Shown here: positions 28,301 through 37,878 of the stretch, piece after piece
Position numbering within the stretch: the stretch's first letter is position 1
Layout: each line of letters begins with the position of its first letter
DNA from: Terriglobia bacterium
Lineage (GTDB): Bacteria > Acidobacteriota > Thermoanaerobaculia > Thermoanaerobaculales > Thermoanaerobaculaceae
DNA length: 59,126 bases
Assembly: GCA_020073245.1 (NCBI GenBank)
Contig: JAIQFQ010000017.1
Location: 1-59,126, forward strand
Direction: 5' to 3'
Translations under genes and position numbers: made by a program
Notes under the pieces: generated by a model
What the model was told of the DNA's origin: nothing
Database searches by the model: none
The model's input: the letters and a program-made list of their open reading frames with translations, nothing else

Positions 28301-29586
28301 CGGCACACGTCGGCGAGCAACTCCGCCTCGGTGGACGCCTGCATCATCGCCTGGTCGCTGTTGCTGAGCGCCCGCAGCGTGCGGTTGAGCTGCTGCAGCT
28401 CCCGTTCCCTCTGTTTGCGCGCGGTGATGTCGCGCGCCACGTGGACGCTCCCGGTGAGCCTGCCCTCTACGTCGAACAGCGGTGTCGTGGTCACGAGGTA
28501 GTCGCCGCCGAGGCGATCCTCGTGCAACTCCGCGACGTGGTCCCGCCCGTCACGGAGCGTGAGGGTATGTGGGCAATCCGGATGCGGGGCAGTCGCGCCG
28601 TGCACGCAGATGAAGCAGGTCCGGCCGATGCAATCCGCCGGCGTCGTCGCCAGCCGCTCCGCCATCGCCCGGTTGGCGCGCACGATGCGGTACTGGTCGT
28701 CCAGCACGGCGACGAGGTCCGGCACGGCGTCGAAGGTTCGCTCCCATTCCTTCTTGGCACGCTCGATCGCGCGCTGCGACTCGACCTGCGATGTTACGTC
28801 CACGATCGCGACCGCGCACCCCGACACCTCGCCGCGCGCGTCGAAAACCGGCGCGGCGCTGTTGCTGACGAAGGCGCTTCCGCCGTCGAATCGCTCGATG
28901 CGCATGAGCTGGCCGGTGACCGGCAGCTTCTCGGCGATCGCGCGCGCCGACGCCCACTCCTCGGGCCGAACCGGCTCCCCCGAGTCCACCCACCACGCCT
29001 TGTAGGGGGCGTAGTCTTCCACCGAACGCGTCGGCGGCCGTCCGCCGCCCCACACCCGCTCGAACTCCGGATTCGCCTGGCGATTGCCGCCCCGCTCGTC
29101 GAGAATGGCCACCCCGACCGGAAGCACCTCGAGCACGGCCTCGAGGCGCGCCTTCTCGTTGGACACTTCGTCGCGCGATCTCTTAAGCGCCTCCTTGGCC
29201 CGTTTGCGCTCGATCGAGTAGCGAATGCTGCGTGCCAGGAGCTCCCGGTCGATCCGTCCCTTGGCCAGGTAGTCGCTGGCGTTCGCGCGCACCGCCTCGA
29301 TACCCGTCTCCTCGTCGTCGAGGCCGGTCAGCACGATGATCGGCACCTCGGGCGCCTGGCGGATCAGAGTCTTCAGGCCGCCGAGCCCCCGGGTATCGGG
29401 CAGTCCGAGGTCGAGCAGCACGACGTCGATCGGCTCCCGCCCGACGATCTCGAGCGCCTCTTCAAGACGGCCGGCGTGCACGGTCTCAAAAGCCGGGCGG
29501 GTGTGTCCTCGCAAATACTCAGACACCAGGCGCCAGTCGCCCGGGTTGTCCTCGACCACGAGCACGCGGATGACGTCTCGGCCCAT
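25384..29586 (-). CDS. Soluble multi-PAS/GAF histidine kinase with N-terminal receiver (NarL-type HisKA_3)
   Basis: The 1400-residue kinase has no TM segments. Order: receiver (about 5-122; VVEDNPGD, LLDLGLPD, YLAKG), PAS (about 140-270), PAS (about 285-395), GAF (about 405-570), PAS (about 590-705), GAF (about 715-890), PAS (about 900-1010), GAF (about 1020-1190), HisKA_3 with RRTIARELHDETGQ, and HATPase with EALTNVVRHANA and DNGAGFDP. Two PAS domains carry clustered cysteines (CIGRTCFICVHG then DCPH; RRCFELMG then CEGCRV), which could bind metal or sense redox state. HisKA_3 kinases normally phosphorylate LuxR-type regulators; none is adjacent. It follows the single-domain receiver gene by 12 nt. 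Confidence 0.9.
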   Translation of the reverse strand: MGRDVIRVLVVEDNPGDWRLVSEYLRGHTRPAFETVHAGRLEEALEIVGREPIDVVLLDLGLPDTRGLGGLKTLIRQAPEVPIIVLTGLDDEETGIEAVRANASDYLAKGRIDRELLARSIRYSIERKRAKEALKRSRDEVSNEKARLEAVLEVLPVGVAILDERGGNRQANPEFERVWGGGRPPTRSVEDYAPYKAWWVDSGEPVRPEEWASARAIAEKLPVTGQLMRIERFDGGSAFVSNSAAPVFDARGEVSGCAVAIVDVTSQVESQRAIERAKKEWERTFDAVPDLVAVLDDQYRIVRANRAMAERLATTPADCIGRTCFICVHGATAPHPDCPHTLTLRDGRDHVAELHEDRLGGDYLVTTTPLFDVEGRLTGSVHVARDITARKQRERELQQLNRTLRALSNSDQAMMQASTEAELLADVCRIVLEDCGHTMAWIGMAEDDEGKTVRPVAHAGRDDGYVAALDVTWADTDRGRCPAGTAIRTGKPAGCNDILTDPAFAPWRDEALKREYRSSLSVPLAGGDRALGALTIYSDTANAFGEEEVVLLSELAGDLAFGIRAIRTREARAEAEQALRHSEQRYRALVELSPDAVLVNREGAVVYANAAALRLLGAGDPRDVLGRSPLDFFHPELHATIRRRIEQSLGGAQVPVLEEQIVRLDGSVRDVESGASRVDTPEGPAVQVLLHDITERKRAERELRIALEMSKRRGVEVTALLHAARSALESRSFEDASRTIVVSCTSLIDAPVGFVALFSPDVNAPTIIQSVTGTRETTFDAAAALRGSGLLERVIESGNAHVDNACRRGSDSAGAVDDRAGLNSVLLAPLVIGHEVSGVLAVANKPGGFTEEDGRLATAFAEMASVALLNARPLQILEAQVKERTHQLEAERARLFALLEELPLYVFLRAPDSTVTFANRYFREHFGDPAGRRCFELMGTADAPCEGCRVAAVLETNTPASWEWAAPGGRSYQIHNYPFTDFDGTQLVLELGIDVTALRRAVQAEQRARQTADALRETSLALTRSLDLDTVLSVLLHHVGRVIPYDRAKAMVRDQEKRLSVRALAERNGLESPTSEDQPTFSSTDDPVIERILSTGRTVVIPDIHTDPGWGSRVDRSFDHSWLGVPLLARGGVVGLFSMSKRQAGAFSEEEVRLAEALSAQASVAVENALLFEEVQAARQRMQTLSRRVVEVQEDERRTIARELHDETGQSLTSLLFGLSMLERKIDQREDAVQGIAELKRTTGEVLDGLHRLAANLRPASLDHLGLVAALRQHLTGLQTPGGLETHFHARGLEDERLPSEVETALYRVVQEALTNVVRHANATSVDVLAERRGERVVVMVEDNGAGFDPMQAVGKDKLGVMGMRERAETLGGSLLVESSPGSGTTVIVDVPCTQPKPHQ

Positions 29587-29598
29587 CGAGCTCGCCGC

Positions 29599-30051
29599 TT
29601 AGGCCCCGCTGGGGGGCAGCCTGACGATCGTCAGCCAGAAGTCTTTGATCGACTGGACCACGTGGAGGAACTGGCTCAAATCCACGGGCTTCGAGATGAA
29701 GCAGTTGGCCTGAAGGGCGTAGGCCTTGATCACGTCTTCCTCGGCCTTCGAGATGGTGAGGACCACGACCGGGATGGTCCGCAGACCGGGGTCCGACTTG
29801 ACCTCCCGGAGCACCTCACGGCCGTCCTTGCGCGGCAGGTTGAGGTCGAGGAGGATCAGATCGGGCCGCGGCGCTTTGGCGTGCTGGCCCTCCCGGCGGA
29901 GGAACTCCATCGCCTCGACGCCGTCACCGACCACGCTGAGGTTGGTGAAAAACTTCTGCTCCTTGAGAGCCTCCTGGGTCAGCCGGACGTCGGCTGGGTT
30001 GTCCTCCACCAGCAGGATCTCGATCGGCCGAACGCTATCCGTGTGTTGCAT
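29599..30051 (-). CDS. Single-domain response regulator (Rcp1-like receiver)
   Basis: The 150-residue protein consists only of a receiver: acidic pocket [11 protein letters not shown], phosphoacceptor in [20 protein letters not shown] and CFISKPVD. The [12 protein letters not shown] segment and overall length match the Rcp1 type that pairs with kinases of the SHDLQEPLR class, exactly the kind encoded by the overlapping upstream gene. The ATG at 30051 is preferred because AAGGGAAG lies 6 nt upstream; a GTG at 30057 would abut the ribosome binding site. It overlaps the kinase 3' end by 17 bp and precedes the next kinase by 12 nt. Confidence 0.9.
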   Translation of the reverse strand: MQHTDSVRPIEILLVEDNPADVRLTQEALKEQKFFTNLSVVGDGVEAMEFLRREGQHAKAPRPDLILLDLNLPRKDGREVLREVKSDPGLRTIPVVVLTISKAEEDVIKAYALQANCFISKPVDLSQFLHVVQSIKDFWLTIVRLPPSGA

Positions 30052-32839
30052 CGCCACCTTCCCTTTCAGTGGGGATCGTGAAGTAGAACGTCGATCCCTT
30101 GCCGTTTTCCGATTCGACCCAGATCCGTCCGCCGTGCGTTTCCACGATCTTCTTGCAGATCGCCAGGCCGATGCCCGTGCCGGCGTACTTCTCCCGCCCG
30201 TGGAGCCGCTGAAAGATCACGAAGATGCGGTCGTGGTACTGGGGCTCGATGCCGATCCCGTTGTCCTTCACCGAGAAGACCCACTCCCCGTCCAGCCTCG
30301 CCGCTCCGACGTGGACCCTGGGGGCTTCGACCCCGCGGAACTTGATCGCGTTCCCGATCAGGTTCTGGAACAACTGGGCGAGCCGGCCTTCGCGGCCCAT
30401 CACGACCGGCAGCCTGTCGTGGGTGAGCCTGGCCCCGCTTTCCTCCAGCGCCGGCGCCATGCCCCGGGTCACCTGGGCGAGGACGGCTTCGCAATCGACG
30501 GGCTCGAACTCCATGTCGGTGCGGCCCACCCGTGAGTACGCCAGCAGGTCGTTGATCAGGCGCTGCATGCGCTTCGCCCCATCGACGATGTAGTCGAGGA
30601 AATCGGTGGCGTCCGCGTCGAGCTTCTCCCGGTACCGACGCTCCAACAGCTCCGAGTACGACGCCATCATGCGCAGCGGCTCCTGGAGGTCGTGCGAGGT
30701 GACGTAGGCAAACTCCTCGAGCGACTTGTTGGAGCGGGCCAGCTCCGCCGTGCGTTCCGCCACGCGATGTTCCAGCGTCTCGTACGCCTCTTGCAGCGCG
30801 GCTTCGGCGCGCTTCTTGTCTGTGATGTCCGTGAAGAGAATTCCGACCCTGCGGTTCTCCGCTTCCCCGATTGGGAAGGCGAACACGTCGAAGTACCGCT
30901 GCATCGCCTCCGCGACGTTCTGGAACCGGTGCGCCTCGCCGGTTCGGGCGACTCTCCCGTAGATCTCGAACCAGTGCGCCTCGTGGTCGGGGACCAGCTC
31001 CCGGATCGTCTTGCCCAGGGCGGCATGGAGCCCGGTGTGCTTCTCGAACGCAGGGTTGACCTCCACGAAGCGGTAGTCGACCGGCTTGCCTTCCGGGTCG
31101 TAGAGCATCTCGACGACGCAGAAGCCCTGGTCCATCGTCTCGAACAGGGTGCGATAGCGGAATTCGCTGGCGCGCAGCGCATCCTCGGCCCGCTTGCGCT
31201 CGGTGATGTCGCGGGCGGCGGCAAACACGCCCAGCACGTGGCCCTGCGTGTCGCCGTACACCGAGGCGTTGTAGAGCACGTCGGTCAGCCGGCTGTCCTC
31301 GTTGCGGATCGTCAGCGGGTAGTCCGTCACTGACCCCTGGGCAAAGACCTTCCGGTAGCCTTCCTTGGCTTTCTCCGGCTCGGTGAAGTAGTCCGAGAAG
31401 TCCGTTCCGATGAGTTTGTCGCGGGAGACGCCCGTCACCTTGACGGTCGCTTCGTTGACGTCGGTGATCTTGCCTTCCGGGTTGATCGTGACCAGCGGGT
31501 CGAGGCTCGTCTCGAGGAGGTTGCGGTTGTACGCGTTGGCGCGTTCCAGCTCGGCGGTTCGCTCCACAACGCGGCCCTCCAGCGAGAGGTTCAGCTCGCG
31601 GAGCGACTCCTCGGCGCGCTTGCGCTCCGTCAGGTCCACAAACGTCGCCAGAAGGTCGTCTCCGATCGTTGTGGCCGAGATCTCCATCACGCGGGCGCTG
31701 CCGTCCTTGCACGTGAAGCTGCACTCGAACGGGCCGATGCCCGCCTGCTCAGCCGCCCCGCGCTTCAGGGCTGCATCCCACGTCTCCGCCAGCCGGCGTC
31801 TGGTCGATTCCTCGGGCTGGGCGCGTCGCCACCACTCCTCCACGCTCGGGATGTCCTCGTGGGTGTAGCCGAAAACACTCGTGAACCGCTCGTTGAAGTA
31901 AACGATCGAGCCGCCCCGGTTGGCGCGCAGGAGCGGGAGCGGGGCCAGCTCGATCAGTCGGCGGAACTGCCTCTCCGCCGTCAGCCGCCGCTCGTCGGTA
32001 CGGTTGACCGACCTCGCCGCAAGCCAGACGAGCCCCACCAGGAGCAGTGCGTACGTCACCGCGACCAGCTCGACCCCGACCTCCGAGCCGAACAGGCCGG
32101 CGCGTTCTCCGAAAAGACGCAACCAACCGATCACGAGCGGCACCAGCAGGAAGACCGGCAGGAGCCGACGTGCTATCACGCTGCCGGCCTGGTCACCGGC
32201 GAACACCCCCAGCAGCCAGGTGTCGCGTCGCATCGCGAAGATCGCGGCGGCGACCGCACAGAATGCGATCCCCGTGTTGAGGGCGACGGGCCGGCCGAGC
32301 CAGTCGTGGATCGACTCCACCCCGAGGAAGTAGCTGGCGGTGACGAAGTAGCCGCCGGTCGCCACGGCCAACGCCAAGGCGTGAGCTGCCCCGGCGGCGC
32401 CCCGTCGAGCGGTCGACAGGAGCCCCAGAGCACAGCCCGTGAGGAGGAACAGAATGCCGGTCAGGAGCGCGGGCCGGTTCTGTGGATCCCAGATCAACCC
32501 GAGCAACGGGACGTCCCGCGGCGGGGCATCCTGTCCGGTGATCAGCCTGACCGCATAGAGCGCCACGATCGACAATCCAACCAGCGCGACCAGCCACCCG
32601 GGCACCCTCAGGACGGGGTGGCTGCGGACCAGGCCGGGGTTCCTCAGCACGAGCGTCAGCTCGACCGCGGCAAGGACGAAACAGACCGCGGTCAGCACGC
32701 GCATCGCGATCCATTGCGGCTCGACGCTCTTCAGCAGGGCCAGGTCGAACGCCCAGCCAGCCAGCGCGAGCAGACCGATCCCGCCGACGATCAGCGTGGC
32801 CCACCTCGCGGTCAGCGCGAACGCCCTATCCCGAGTCAT
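30035..32839 (-). CDS. Membrane PAS-domain sensor histidine kinase
   Basis: The 934-residue kinase starts with about eight hydrophobic helices (residues 10-275), a MASE-like integral sensor. Three PAS domains follow (about 285-400, 430-550, 560-680) joined by coiled coils with the [10 protein letters not shown] and [10 protein letters not shown] linkers. HisKA carries [14 protein letters not shown], and HATPase carries [17 protein letters not shown] and [11 protein letters not shown]. The catalytic core is of the bacteriophytochrome-type class that signals to a stand-alone receiver, here the overlapping downstream gene. What the membrane domain senses cannot be told. Confidence 0.9.
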   Translation of the reverse strand: MTRDRAFALTARWATLIVGGIGLLALAGWAFDLALLKSVEPQWIAMRVLTAVCFVLAAVELTLVLRNPGLVRSHPVLRVPGWLVALVGLSIVALYAVRLITGQDAPPRDVPLLGLIWDPQNRPALLTGILFLLTGCALGLLSTARRGAAGAAHALALAVATGGYFVTASYFLGVESIHDWLGRPVALNTGIAFCAVAAAIFAMRRDTWLLGVFAGDQAGSVIARRLLPVFLLVPLVIGWLRLFGERAGLFGSEVGVELVAVTYALLLVGLVWLAARSVNRTDERRLTAERQFRRLIELAPLPLLRANRGGSIVYFNERFTSVFGYTHEDIPSVEEWWRRAQPEESTRRRLAETWDAALKRGAAEQAGIGPFECSFTCKDGSARVMEISATTIGDDLLATFVDLTERKRAEESLRELNLSLEGRVVERTAELERANAYNRNLLETSLDPLVTINPEGKITDVNEATVKVTGVSRDKLIGTDFSDYFTEPEKAKEGYRKVFAQGSVTDYPLTIRNEDSRLTDVLYNASVYGDTQGHVLGVFAAARDITERKRAEDALRASEFRYRTLFETMDQGFCVVEMLYDPEGKPVDYRFVEVNPAFEKHTGLHAALGKTIRELVPDHEAHWFEIYGRVARTGEAHRFQNVAEAMQRYFDVFAFPIGEAENRRVGILFTDITDKKRAEAALQEAYETLEHRVAERTAELARSNKSLEEFAYVTSHDLQEPLRMMASYSELLERRYREKLDADATDFLDYIVDGAKRMQRLINDLLAYSRVGRTDMEFEPVDCEAVLAQVTRGMAPALEESGARLTHDRLPVVMGREGRLAQLFQNLIGNAIKFRGVEAPRVHVGAARLDGEWVFSVKDNGIGIEPQYHDRIFVIFQRLHGREKYAGTGIGLAICKKIVETHGGRIWVESENGKGSTFYFTIPTEREGGDATHG

Positions 32840-33295
32840 CCCAGATCACGCGTTCTCCGGAGCCCATTGTAGGGGAAGGCCTCCGTCGCCGGAAGCCGCG
32901 TGTCCTGACAGGAACACAGGAAATTCCACCTGCGTCTCAAGATTAGGCAGGAGCGGATCTCATCCCCGCTCGTCATTCTGGCGGCAACGTTCGCTCCCCT
33001 CTCTCCTTTCTTGAGCTCGATTTCGTGCCGTTCGCGACCGACTGCGGTGCGCTCGAGTCGACCCCACTTCTTGTTGCTACCTCCCTGCCCAGATCCCCGC
33101 ACTCGCGCTCCGTGAGGTCGGTCGTAACGGTCGGCGACCGGACCGCCTCGGCGTCGCCTGCCCGACGTCTCGAGAGAGGCGCGCCTCTGGCCAGGACTCA
33201 CGCCGCCGACCGAGCACCTGGCTGGCAGAATGCGGCGGACGACCGCGCAGTCAAGTCCCGCGGCCGGTTCCCAGGAAACGAGGTCCCTTGTCCGG
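32840..33295. other. 456-nt stretch without a convincing gene
   Basis: This lies between the membrane kinase start and the end of the SDR gene. Several short frames are present on both strands, but none has a ribosome binding site with a plausible product. The right part presumably holds the SDR operon 3' end, the left part the kinase promoter; no clear promoter boxes seen. Confidence 0.5.
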
Positions 33296-34225
33296 TCAGC
33301 GTGCCCAGAAAGGGTCGCCCCAGGTCTTCGTGAGGAGCCACTCCTCGAAGGCGACCGGGTCGTAGCCGATCTCCCGGCGTGCTGGCTCGATGTCGAAGTC
33401 GGCGTCCATGACCACGCCGAGGATCGTGTCGCGCTTGAGCAGGGGGCTTCGCTGGATGTGACTCAGCAGACCGGCGATGGCTCGGCAAACCCACACCGGC
33501 ACGGCGACGATCGGCTTCGCGATCCCGAGGCGTCGACAGATGATCTCCGTGTACTCCCGCATCGAATGTGCGTCGCCCCCGCCGAAGTTGTAGGTCTTGC
33601 CGTACGAGACGCGCCGGTCGACCAGCCGGGCAAGACCATCGACGAGGTCGTCGACCAGTACCCAGCGCTTCCGTGCCCGACCGCGGCCAACCAGCGGGAT
33701 GAACCACCTGAACTTGCGGATCTGGTCGACATACCTGACCAACTCTTGGCCGCCGCCACCCGGGCCGAACACCAGCGTTGGTCGCACCACGGTGAAGCTC
33801 GTCCGCTCCGAAGGGTCGTGCATGAGCCGCTCGGCGAGGTGCTTCGTCTCCCCGTAGGTCGTGCGCAGCCGATAACCTGCGGCCGCCGCCGAGACGTAGA
33901 CAAAGTGCCTGACACCTGCCTTCACCGACTCGCCCACGAGGTTGCGCGTCCCCTCGAGGTTGACCCGCTTGAACAGCGCGGGGTTGTCGGCGAAGAGGAC
34001 GGCGGCGAGGTGGAAAACCGTGCTCACCCCTGCGAGCGGCGCGGCCAGCGTCTCCACGCGGGTGATGTCGCCGGCCACGATCTCGCAGTCGATGCCTTCC
34101 AGGGCGCTCAACAAGGGGTCGCGTTCTACTACCATGGCGCGCACGGCAAATCCGCGCTCGACGAGAAGCTTCACCAGCCTCGATCCGATGAAACCGGTGG
34201 CGCCCGTTACAAGGATCGTGCTCAC
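33296..34225 (-). CDS. NAD-dependent epimerase/dehydratase (extended SDR)
   Basis: This 309-residue Rossmann protein has NAD-binding GATGFIGSRL at residues 8-17, an acidic DI at the end of a beta strand (VAGDITR), catalytic YGETK (Tyr-x-x-x-Lys) and VVRPTLVFGPGGGG. It resembles the complex-I assembly NDUFA9-like and nucleotide-sugar epimerase subfamilies. Substrate is not assignable. The ATG at 34225 overlaps the stop of the upstream membrane protein by 4 bp, so the two are in one operon, probably for surface glycan or lipid modification. Confidence 0.85.
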   Translation of the reverse strand: MSTILVTGATGFIGSRLVKLLVERGFAVRAMVVERDPLLSALEGIDCEIVAGDITRVETLAAPLAGVSTVFHLAAVLFADNPALFKRVNLEGTRNLVGESVKAGVRHFVYVSAAAAGYRLRTTYGETKHLAERLMHDPSERTSFTVVRPTLVFGPGGGGQELVRYVDQIRKFRWFIPLVGRGRARKRWVLVDDLVDGLARLVDRRVSYGKTYNFGGGDAHSMREYTEIICRRLGIAKPIVAVPVWVCRAIAGLLSHIQRSPLLKRDTILGVVMDADFDIEPARREIGYDPVAFEEWLLTKTWGDPFWAR

Positions 34226-35769
34226 TTTGTCCTCCCCGAGCCGCTGCTGGACGTGCCCGCTGCCCTCACCCGCATCAGGTGCTGACCGAACCAGCTATCG
34301 GTTGAGCCGAGGTACTGGGACGTGATGTCGGGGTCGTCGCCGCCCTGGAAACGCACGAGGCCATTGGCCGCGCGGCGGGCGGTCGAGATGGTGGTCGGGA
34401 TGCCCTGCGAGCCGGCCCGACCCATCGGCATCAGGATGTACGTCTTGATCGGCCGCTCCGCGGTCAGCAGGAGGAGGGCGGCGAGAGCCAGGCGGTGCCT
34501 GAGCGCCGCACGGCTCCTCCAGAATGTGACGGCGACCGCGGCCGCCGTGAGATGGAGGACGAACAGCGAGGGCATGGAAACCCGCATCGCCCAGTCGTTG
34601 TACTTGCCCATGTACACGAGCGTCGTGGCAACGAGCGCTGCGCCGGCAAGGCAGAACACGCGCCACCGCGCCACGTCGAGCAGCGTGTACCGGTGCTGCA
34701 CGAGCCAGACAGCGGCCCAGACGGAGCCGATGGCAAGCAGGAGGAAGAGCAGGTATTTCGACCACGCCGCGGCGTTCGGAAGCGCCGCGAAGAGCAGCCC
34801 AGCAAACCGCTGCGGCTCGTGAGCCTGGAGGTAGATGCCGACCGGCACGGCCAGGGCCAGAGCCCCCAACGCGTCCACCCACGAGAGCTCGCGGCGCCAC
34901 CGACGCCAGAGGACGGCAACCGTGAACGGGAGCAGCCCGATGGCGACGAACGGGGACCAGAGCATGAGGGCGGCGTTGACGAATGCGCAGTACCGGGCGG
35001 TTCGCCGTTCCCACACGACGCTCAGCACGCACGCGGTCGCGAGCCAGGCGCCCAGAGCATGCTGCGGTGTCCAGACCAGCATCCAGGGCTCCGACTGGAA
35101 CATGAGCCTGGTATGGACGCCGGCGAGGTGAAAGAACGTGTCGGTGAAGCCATCCGTCTGCCACCACCCGCCTCGAAGCGCCCCCGCCTCCGGTGCGAGC
35201 CTCCGCGCCAGCGCGACGAGGCCCGGCACCCAGCAAAGGCCGTCGACCAGCGTGAACAGGCAGAGGACCGCCGGTCCGTTCGGGCGACCCAGACGAGCGA
35301 CCCAGGCGAACGCCAGCACCACGCCCGCCGAACCCCACGCCAGGGACGCCGACGCGGCGTACTGGATGCCGAGCAGTTTGGCCACGAGCGCCGTCGGCAG
35401 GTAGTAGGCAAGGTAGTAGCAGAGCATCGGGTCGTGGAGATCCGGCGCGCGGTACACGACCGGCCACGGCTCGACGATGAGGTCGTGAAAGACGAGGTTG
35501 TGCTTGGTGTAGTCCCACACCTGGGCGTTGAGCTCACCAATGCCGCCGGCAACGACCCAGAACGCGGCGAGGGCCAGCACCACCGCCCAGTCGAGTCCGG
35601 AGAGAGGTGGCCGATCGGTGCGTGCGCGCCCGACGACGTCGACGAGGCACGCCACCGCGACGAGAGCGATGCCGTACCCCCAGGCGGGTCGCAGCCAGCC
35701 CAGAACGAACACGACGTTGGGGAGCAGCAGGTAGCCGACCGTGGCGACGAGCAGCGTGTCCCTACGCAC
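34222..35769 (-). CDS. Polytopic membrane protein, glycosyltransferase-like
   Basis: The 515-residue protein has about ten to twelve TM helices from the first residues on. The long loop after the second or third helix contains QVWDYTKHNLVFHDLI and DLHDPMLCYYLAYYLP, where acidic and aromatic residues resemble the first periplasmic loop of GT-C glycosyltransferases. No family motif is certain. It is 11 nt after the next membrane protein and overlaps the SDR gene by 4 bp. Confidence 0.65.
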   Translation of the reverse strand: MRRDTLLVATVGYLLLPNVVFVLGWLRPAWGYGIALVAVACLVDVVGRARTDRPPLSGLDWAVVLALAAFWVVAGGIGELNAQVWDYTKHNLVFHDLIVEPWPVVYRAPDLHDPMLCYYLAYYLPTALVAKLLGIQYAASASLAWGSAGVVLAFAWVARLGRPNGPAVLCLFTLVDGLCWVPGLVALARRLAPEAGALRGGWWQTDGFTDTFFHLAGVHTRLMFQSEPWMLVWTPQHALGAWLATACVLSVVWERRTARYCAFVNAALMLWSPFVAIGLLPFTVAVLWRRWRRELSWVDALGALALAVPVGIYLQAHEPQRFAGLLFAALPNAAAWSKYLLFLLLAIGSVWAAVWLVQHRYTLLDVARWRVFCLAGAALVATTLVYMGKYNDWAMRVSMPSLFVLHLTAAAVAVTFWRSRAALRHRLALAALLLLTAERPIKTYILMPMGRAGSQGIPTTISTARRAANGLVRFQGGDDPDITSQYLGSTDSWFGQHLMRVRAAGTSSSGSGRTK

Positions 35770-35780
35770 GTTCGCTCACC

Positions 35781-37469
35781 TTACCTCACGACGGCGTCGC
35801 GCGCCGGCGGCACGGGGTGTACCCTGTCCGTGACGGCCTCACGCTTCGCGAACACGGTGGCGCCCGGGCCGTCGTAGATGACGACGAAGCCGTCGCTCGC
35901 AGCAAGGGTGGCCTTCGGGGCTGCTGCGCGTGCCGACGTCGCCCGCGTGGGCTTCGATACGTAGACGTCGCTGAACTGCAGGCCGAAGCGCGCCGACAGG
36001 GCATCGAGGCACGCCGCATCCACGCTCCCGCACCTCCTGAGCGCCTCGTACTCTTGAACCCGTCTCGCGAACTCGCTGCGCGGCAGCCATTCCGCGCCGT
36101 TCGGAGTGGTCACACTGACTCTCCCGGCAAGGGCCGCGAACCAGGCATCGACGGGATCCACCCACCATGACCGGTTCGCCGAGGCAACGAGAAACCGGTG
36201 GCCCTCGCCGACGTTCGCCGCGATCCACGCCATCGCCACTCGTTCGGCAGGAGGGACGCGGCGCATCGACGGCCAGTCCTCGGGGGTCCGGCGCAGGTTG
36301 GAGATGATAAGGGTGTAGCCGAACGCCGGAACCAGGACAGCGGCCTGAATGGCCCGCAGCGCACGTCGCCGCGTCTCCTGGCCGAGCTCACCCGGCGCCC
36401 CGCGCCACAGGGCCGTCCAACCGCCGAGGAACCGCTGGAGCCAAGGGAGAACAACGCCCACGAGAGCCCGCGTCGCAAGCAGAGCCACCGGAACGACCGC
36501 CGGCGTCGCCGCGCTGCGTGGGACCACTGCGAACGTCACCACGAGCCAAACCGGAAGAAAGAATTCCCGACGGACAATCGCGTCCAGGACACCCACAAAC
36601 GCCAGGATCACGAACGGAGCGACGCCGACCTCGCCGGCCGCTCCGCGGGCGAGCGGGCCGAGCAGGGCCCGCAGACTCCAGTTCGAAGTCTCGGAGGCGG
36701 CGAGAAACGGCGCGAGGCCGTGCCGGGTGAGCATCGCGACCAACCACGGTGAGGTGATGGCGGCGGCGCCCACCGCCACGAACGCGGCCGCCACGATCGT
36801 CCGTCGGTCCGGGCCACAGACCGCGACGACCAGCACGAGGGTCGCGGCCGCCCAGAGCCCCATCTCGGGGTGCGACAGCACCGCGAGGGCAAGCGCGACG
36901 GCGGTCGGGACCCCCGCGGCGGTGCGCCGGCCGACGAACAGGCGATGACCGCACGCGACGGCAAGGCAGGCGAAGAGGAACCCGAACGACCGCGTGAGGC
37001 CCCCACCCATGATCAGGTACTCGTAACTGCGTGGAAGCAGGACGAAGGTCAGACTGGCGAGACCAGCCCGCGATGCCGTGCCGAGGACGGACCGGGCCAG
37101 GAAGAAGAAGACCGCGGCTGTTCCCAGGTTGGCGATCAGGGGGAGGAAGCGCAGCAGACCGAGAATGGAGGCGCCGGTCGCGAGGTGGACCGCCGCCGCG
37201 GTGTAGAGGGCCAACGGCGGGTAGGTGAACGGGATACAACCGCCGTTGTAGGAGGTCGTCAGCGGCAGCGCGAGCTTGGCACCGACGAGCTCGTTGATCA
37301 TGACGAAGAAGAAGCCGCCGTCGTTGATTGGGAAGTCGTCCGCGAGGACCCTGGGGAGGCGCACGACGGCAGCCACCGCCAGCACCGCCGCGACCCACGC
37401 GGCCGTTGTAAACGCTTGCCCGGCCGCTGTAGGCCGGCCGCCTAATCGGTCAAGACTCACTTTGGGCAA
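35781..37469 (-). CDS. Polytopic membrane protein, GT-C glycosyltransferase-like
   Basis: The 562-residue protein has about eleven TM helices and a C-terminal soluble part. Loop 1 after the first helix has PRVLADDFPINDGGFFFVMI, with a DD and nearby Asp typical of GT-C enzymes that use lipid-linked sugars; NGGCIPFTYPPLALY follows. The C-terminal region (GEGHRFLVASANRSWWVDPVDAWF cut at several points) is soluble. The apparent start at 37469 is TTG with no good ribosome binding site, so the true N-terminus is uncertain by a few residues. Probably one operon with the next two genes. Confidence 0.65.
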   Translation of the reverse strand: MPKVSLDRLGGRPTAAGQAFTTAAWVAAVLAVAAVVRLPRVLADDFPINDGGFFFVMINELVGAKLALPLTTSYNGGCIPFTYPPLALYTAAAVHLATGASILGLLRFLPLIANLGTAAVFFFLARSVLGTASRAGLASLTFVLLPRSYEYLIMGGGLTRSFGFLFACLAVACGHRLFVGRRTAAGVPTAVALALAVLSHPEMGLWAAATLVLVVAVCGPDRRTIVAAAFVAVGAAAITSPWLVAMLTRHGLAPFLAASETSNWSLRALLGPLARGAAGEVGVAPFVILAFVGVLDAIVRREFFLPVWLVVTFAVVPRSAATPAVVPVALLATRALVGVVLPWLQRFLGGWTALWRGAPGELGQETRRRALRAIQAAVLVPAFGYTLIISNLRRTPEDWPSMRRVPPAERVAMAWIAANVGEGHRFLVASANRSWWVDPVDAWFAALAGRVSVTTPNGAEWLPRSEFARRVQEYEALRRCGSVDAACLDALSARFGLQFSDVYVSKPTRATSARAAAPKATLAASDGFVVIYDGPGATVFAKREAVTDRVHPVPPARDAVVR

Positions 37470-37878
37470 AGGATAGCAGAACCCTGCGGGCAGGCCGTGC
37501 TGCAGGCGCGAGAGGTCGCTGCCTCCGTGTCAATGCCACGACCGAGCCTCGCGCTCGCGCCCGGCGGCTGGCAGTGAGGTCGGCGGGCATCCGGGACGAG
37601 CACCCGCACCATATTCCGGCACGGCAGGAAGGCCTGGCGGCGCCATACTCCCGAGGCCCTCGCGATCGCCAGCGAGTCGTGCGTACCCGCCACGACGCTC
37701 GAGACACCTCAGCGCCGTGCATTGACGCTACGACCTCGGCGCGCCTATCATCGTCTCAGGATTGCTGGCGCGGAGCTTGCCGTCGGCGAGGGATTGCCGG
37801 GTACGGCGGCTCGTCGGACAGTGCGCGACGCGCCCTGCAAAGCCGCGTTGCCGGGAGCGGCAGGAAGAGGGGGCGTTC
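37470..37878. other. 409-nt divergent intergenic region
   Basis: This separates the minus-strand membrane protein gene from the plus-strand exported protein gene, so it should hold promoters for both. I could not identify consensus boxes or a small gene. A longer in-frame extension of the exported protein runs into it but lacks a signal and a ribosome binding site. Confidence 0.5.
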
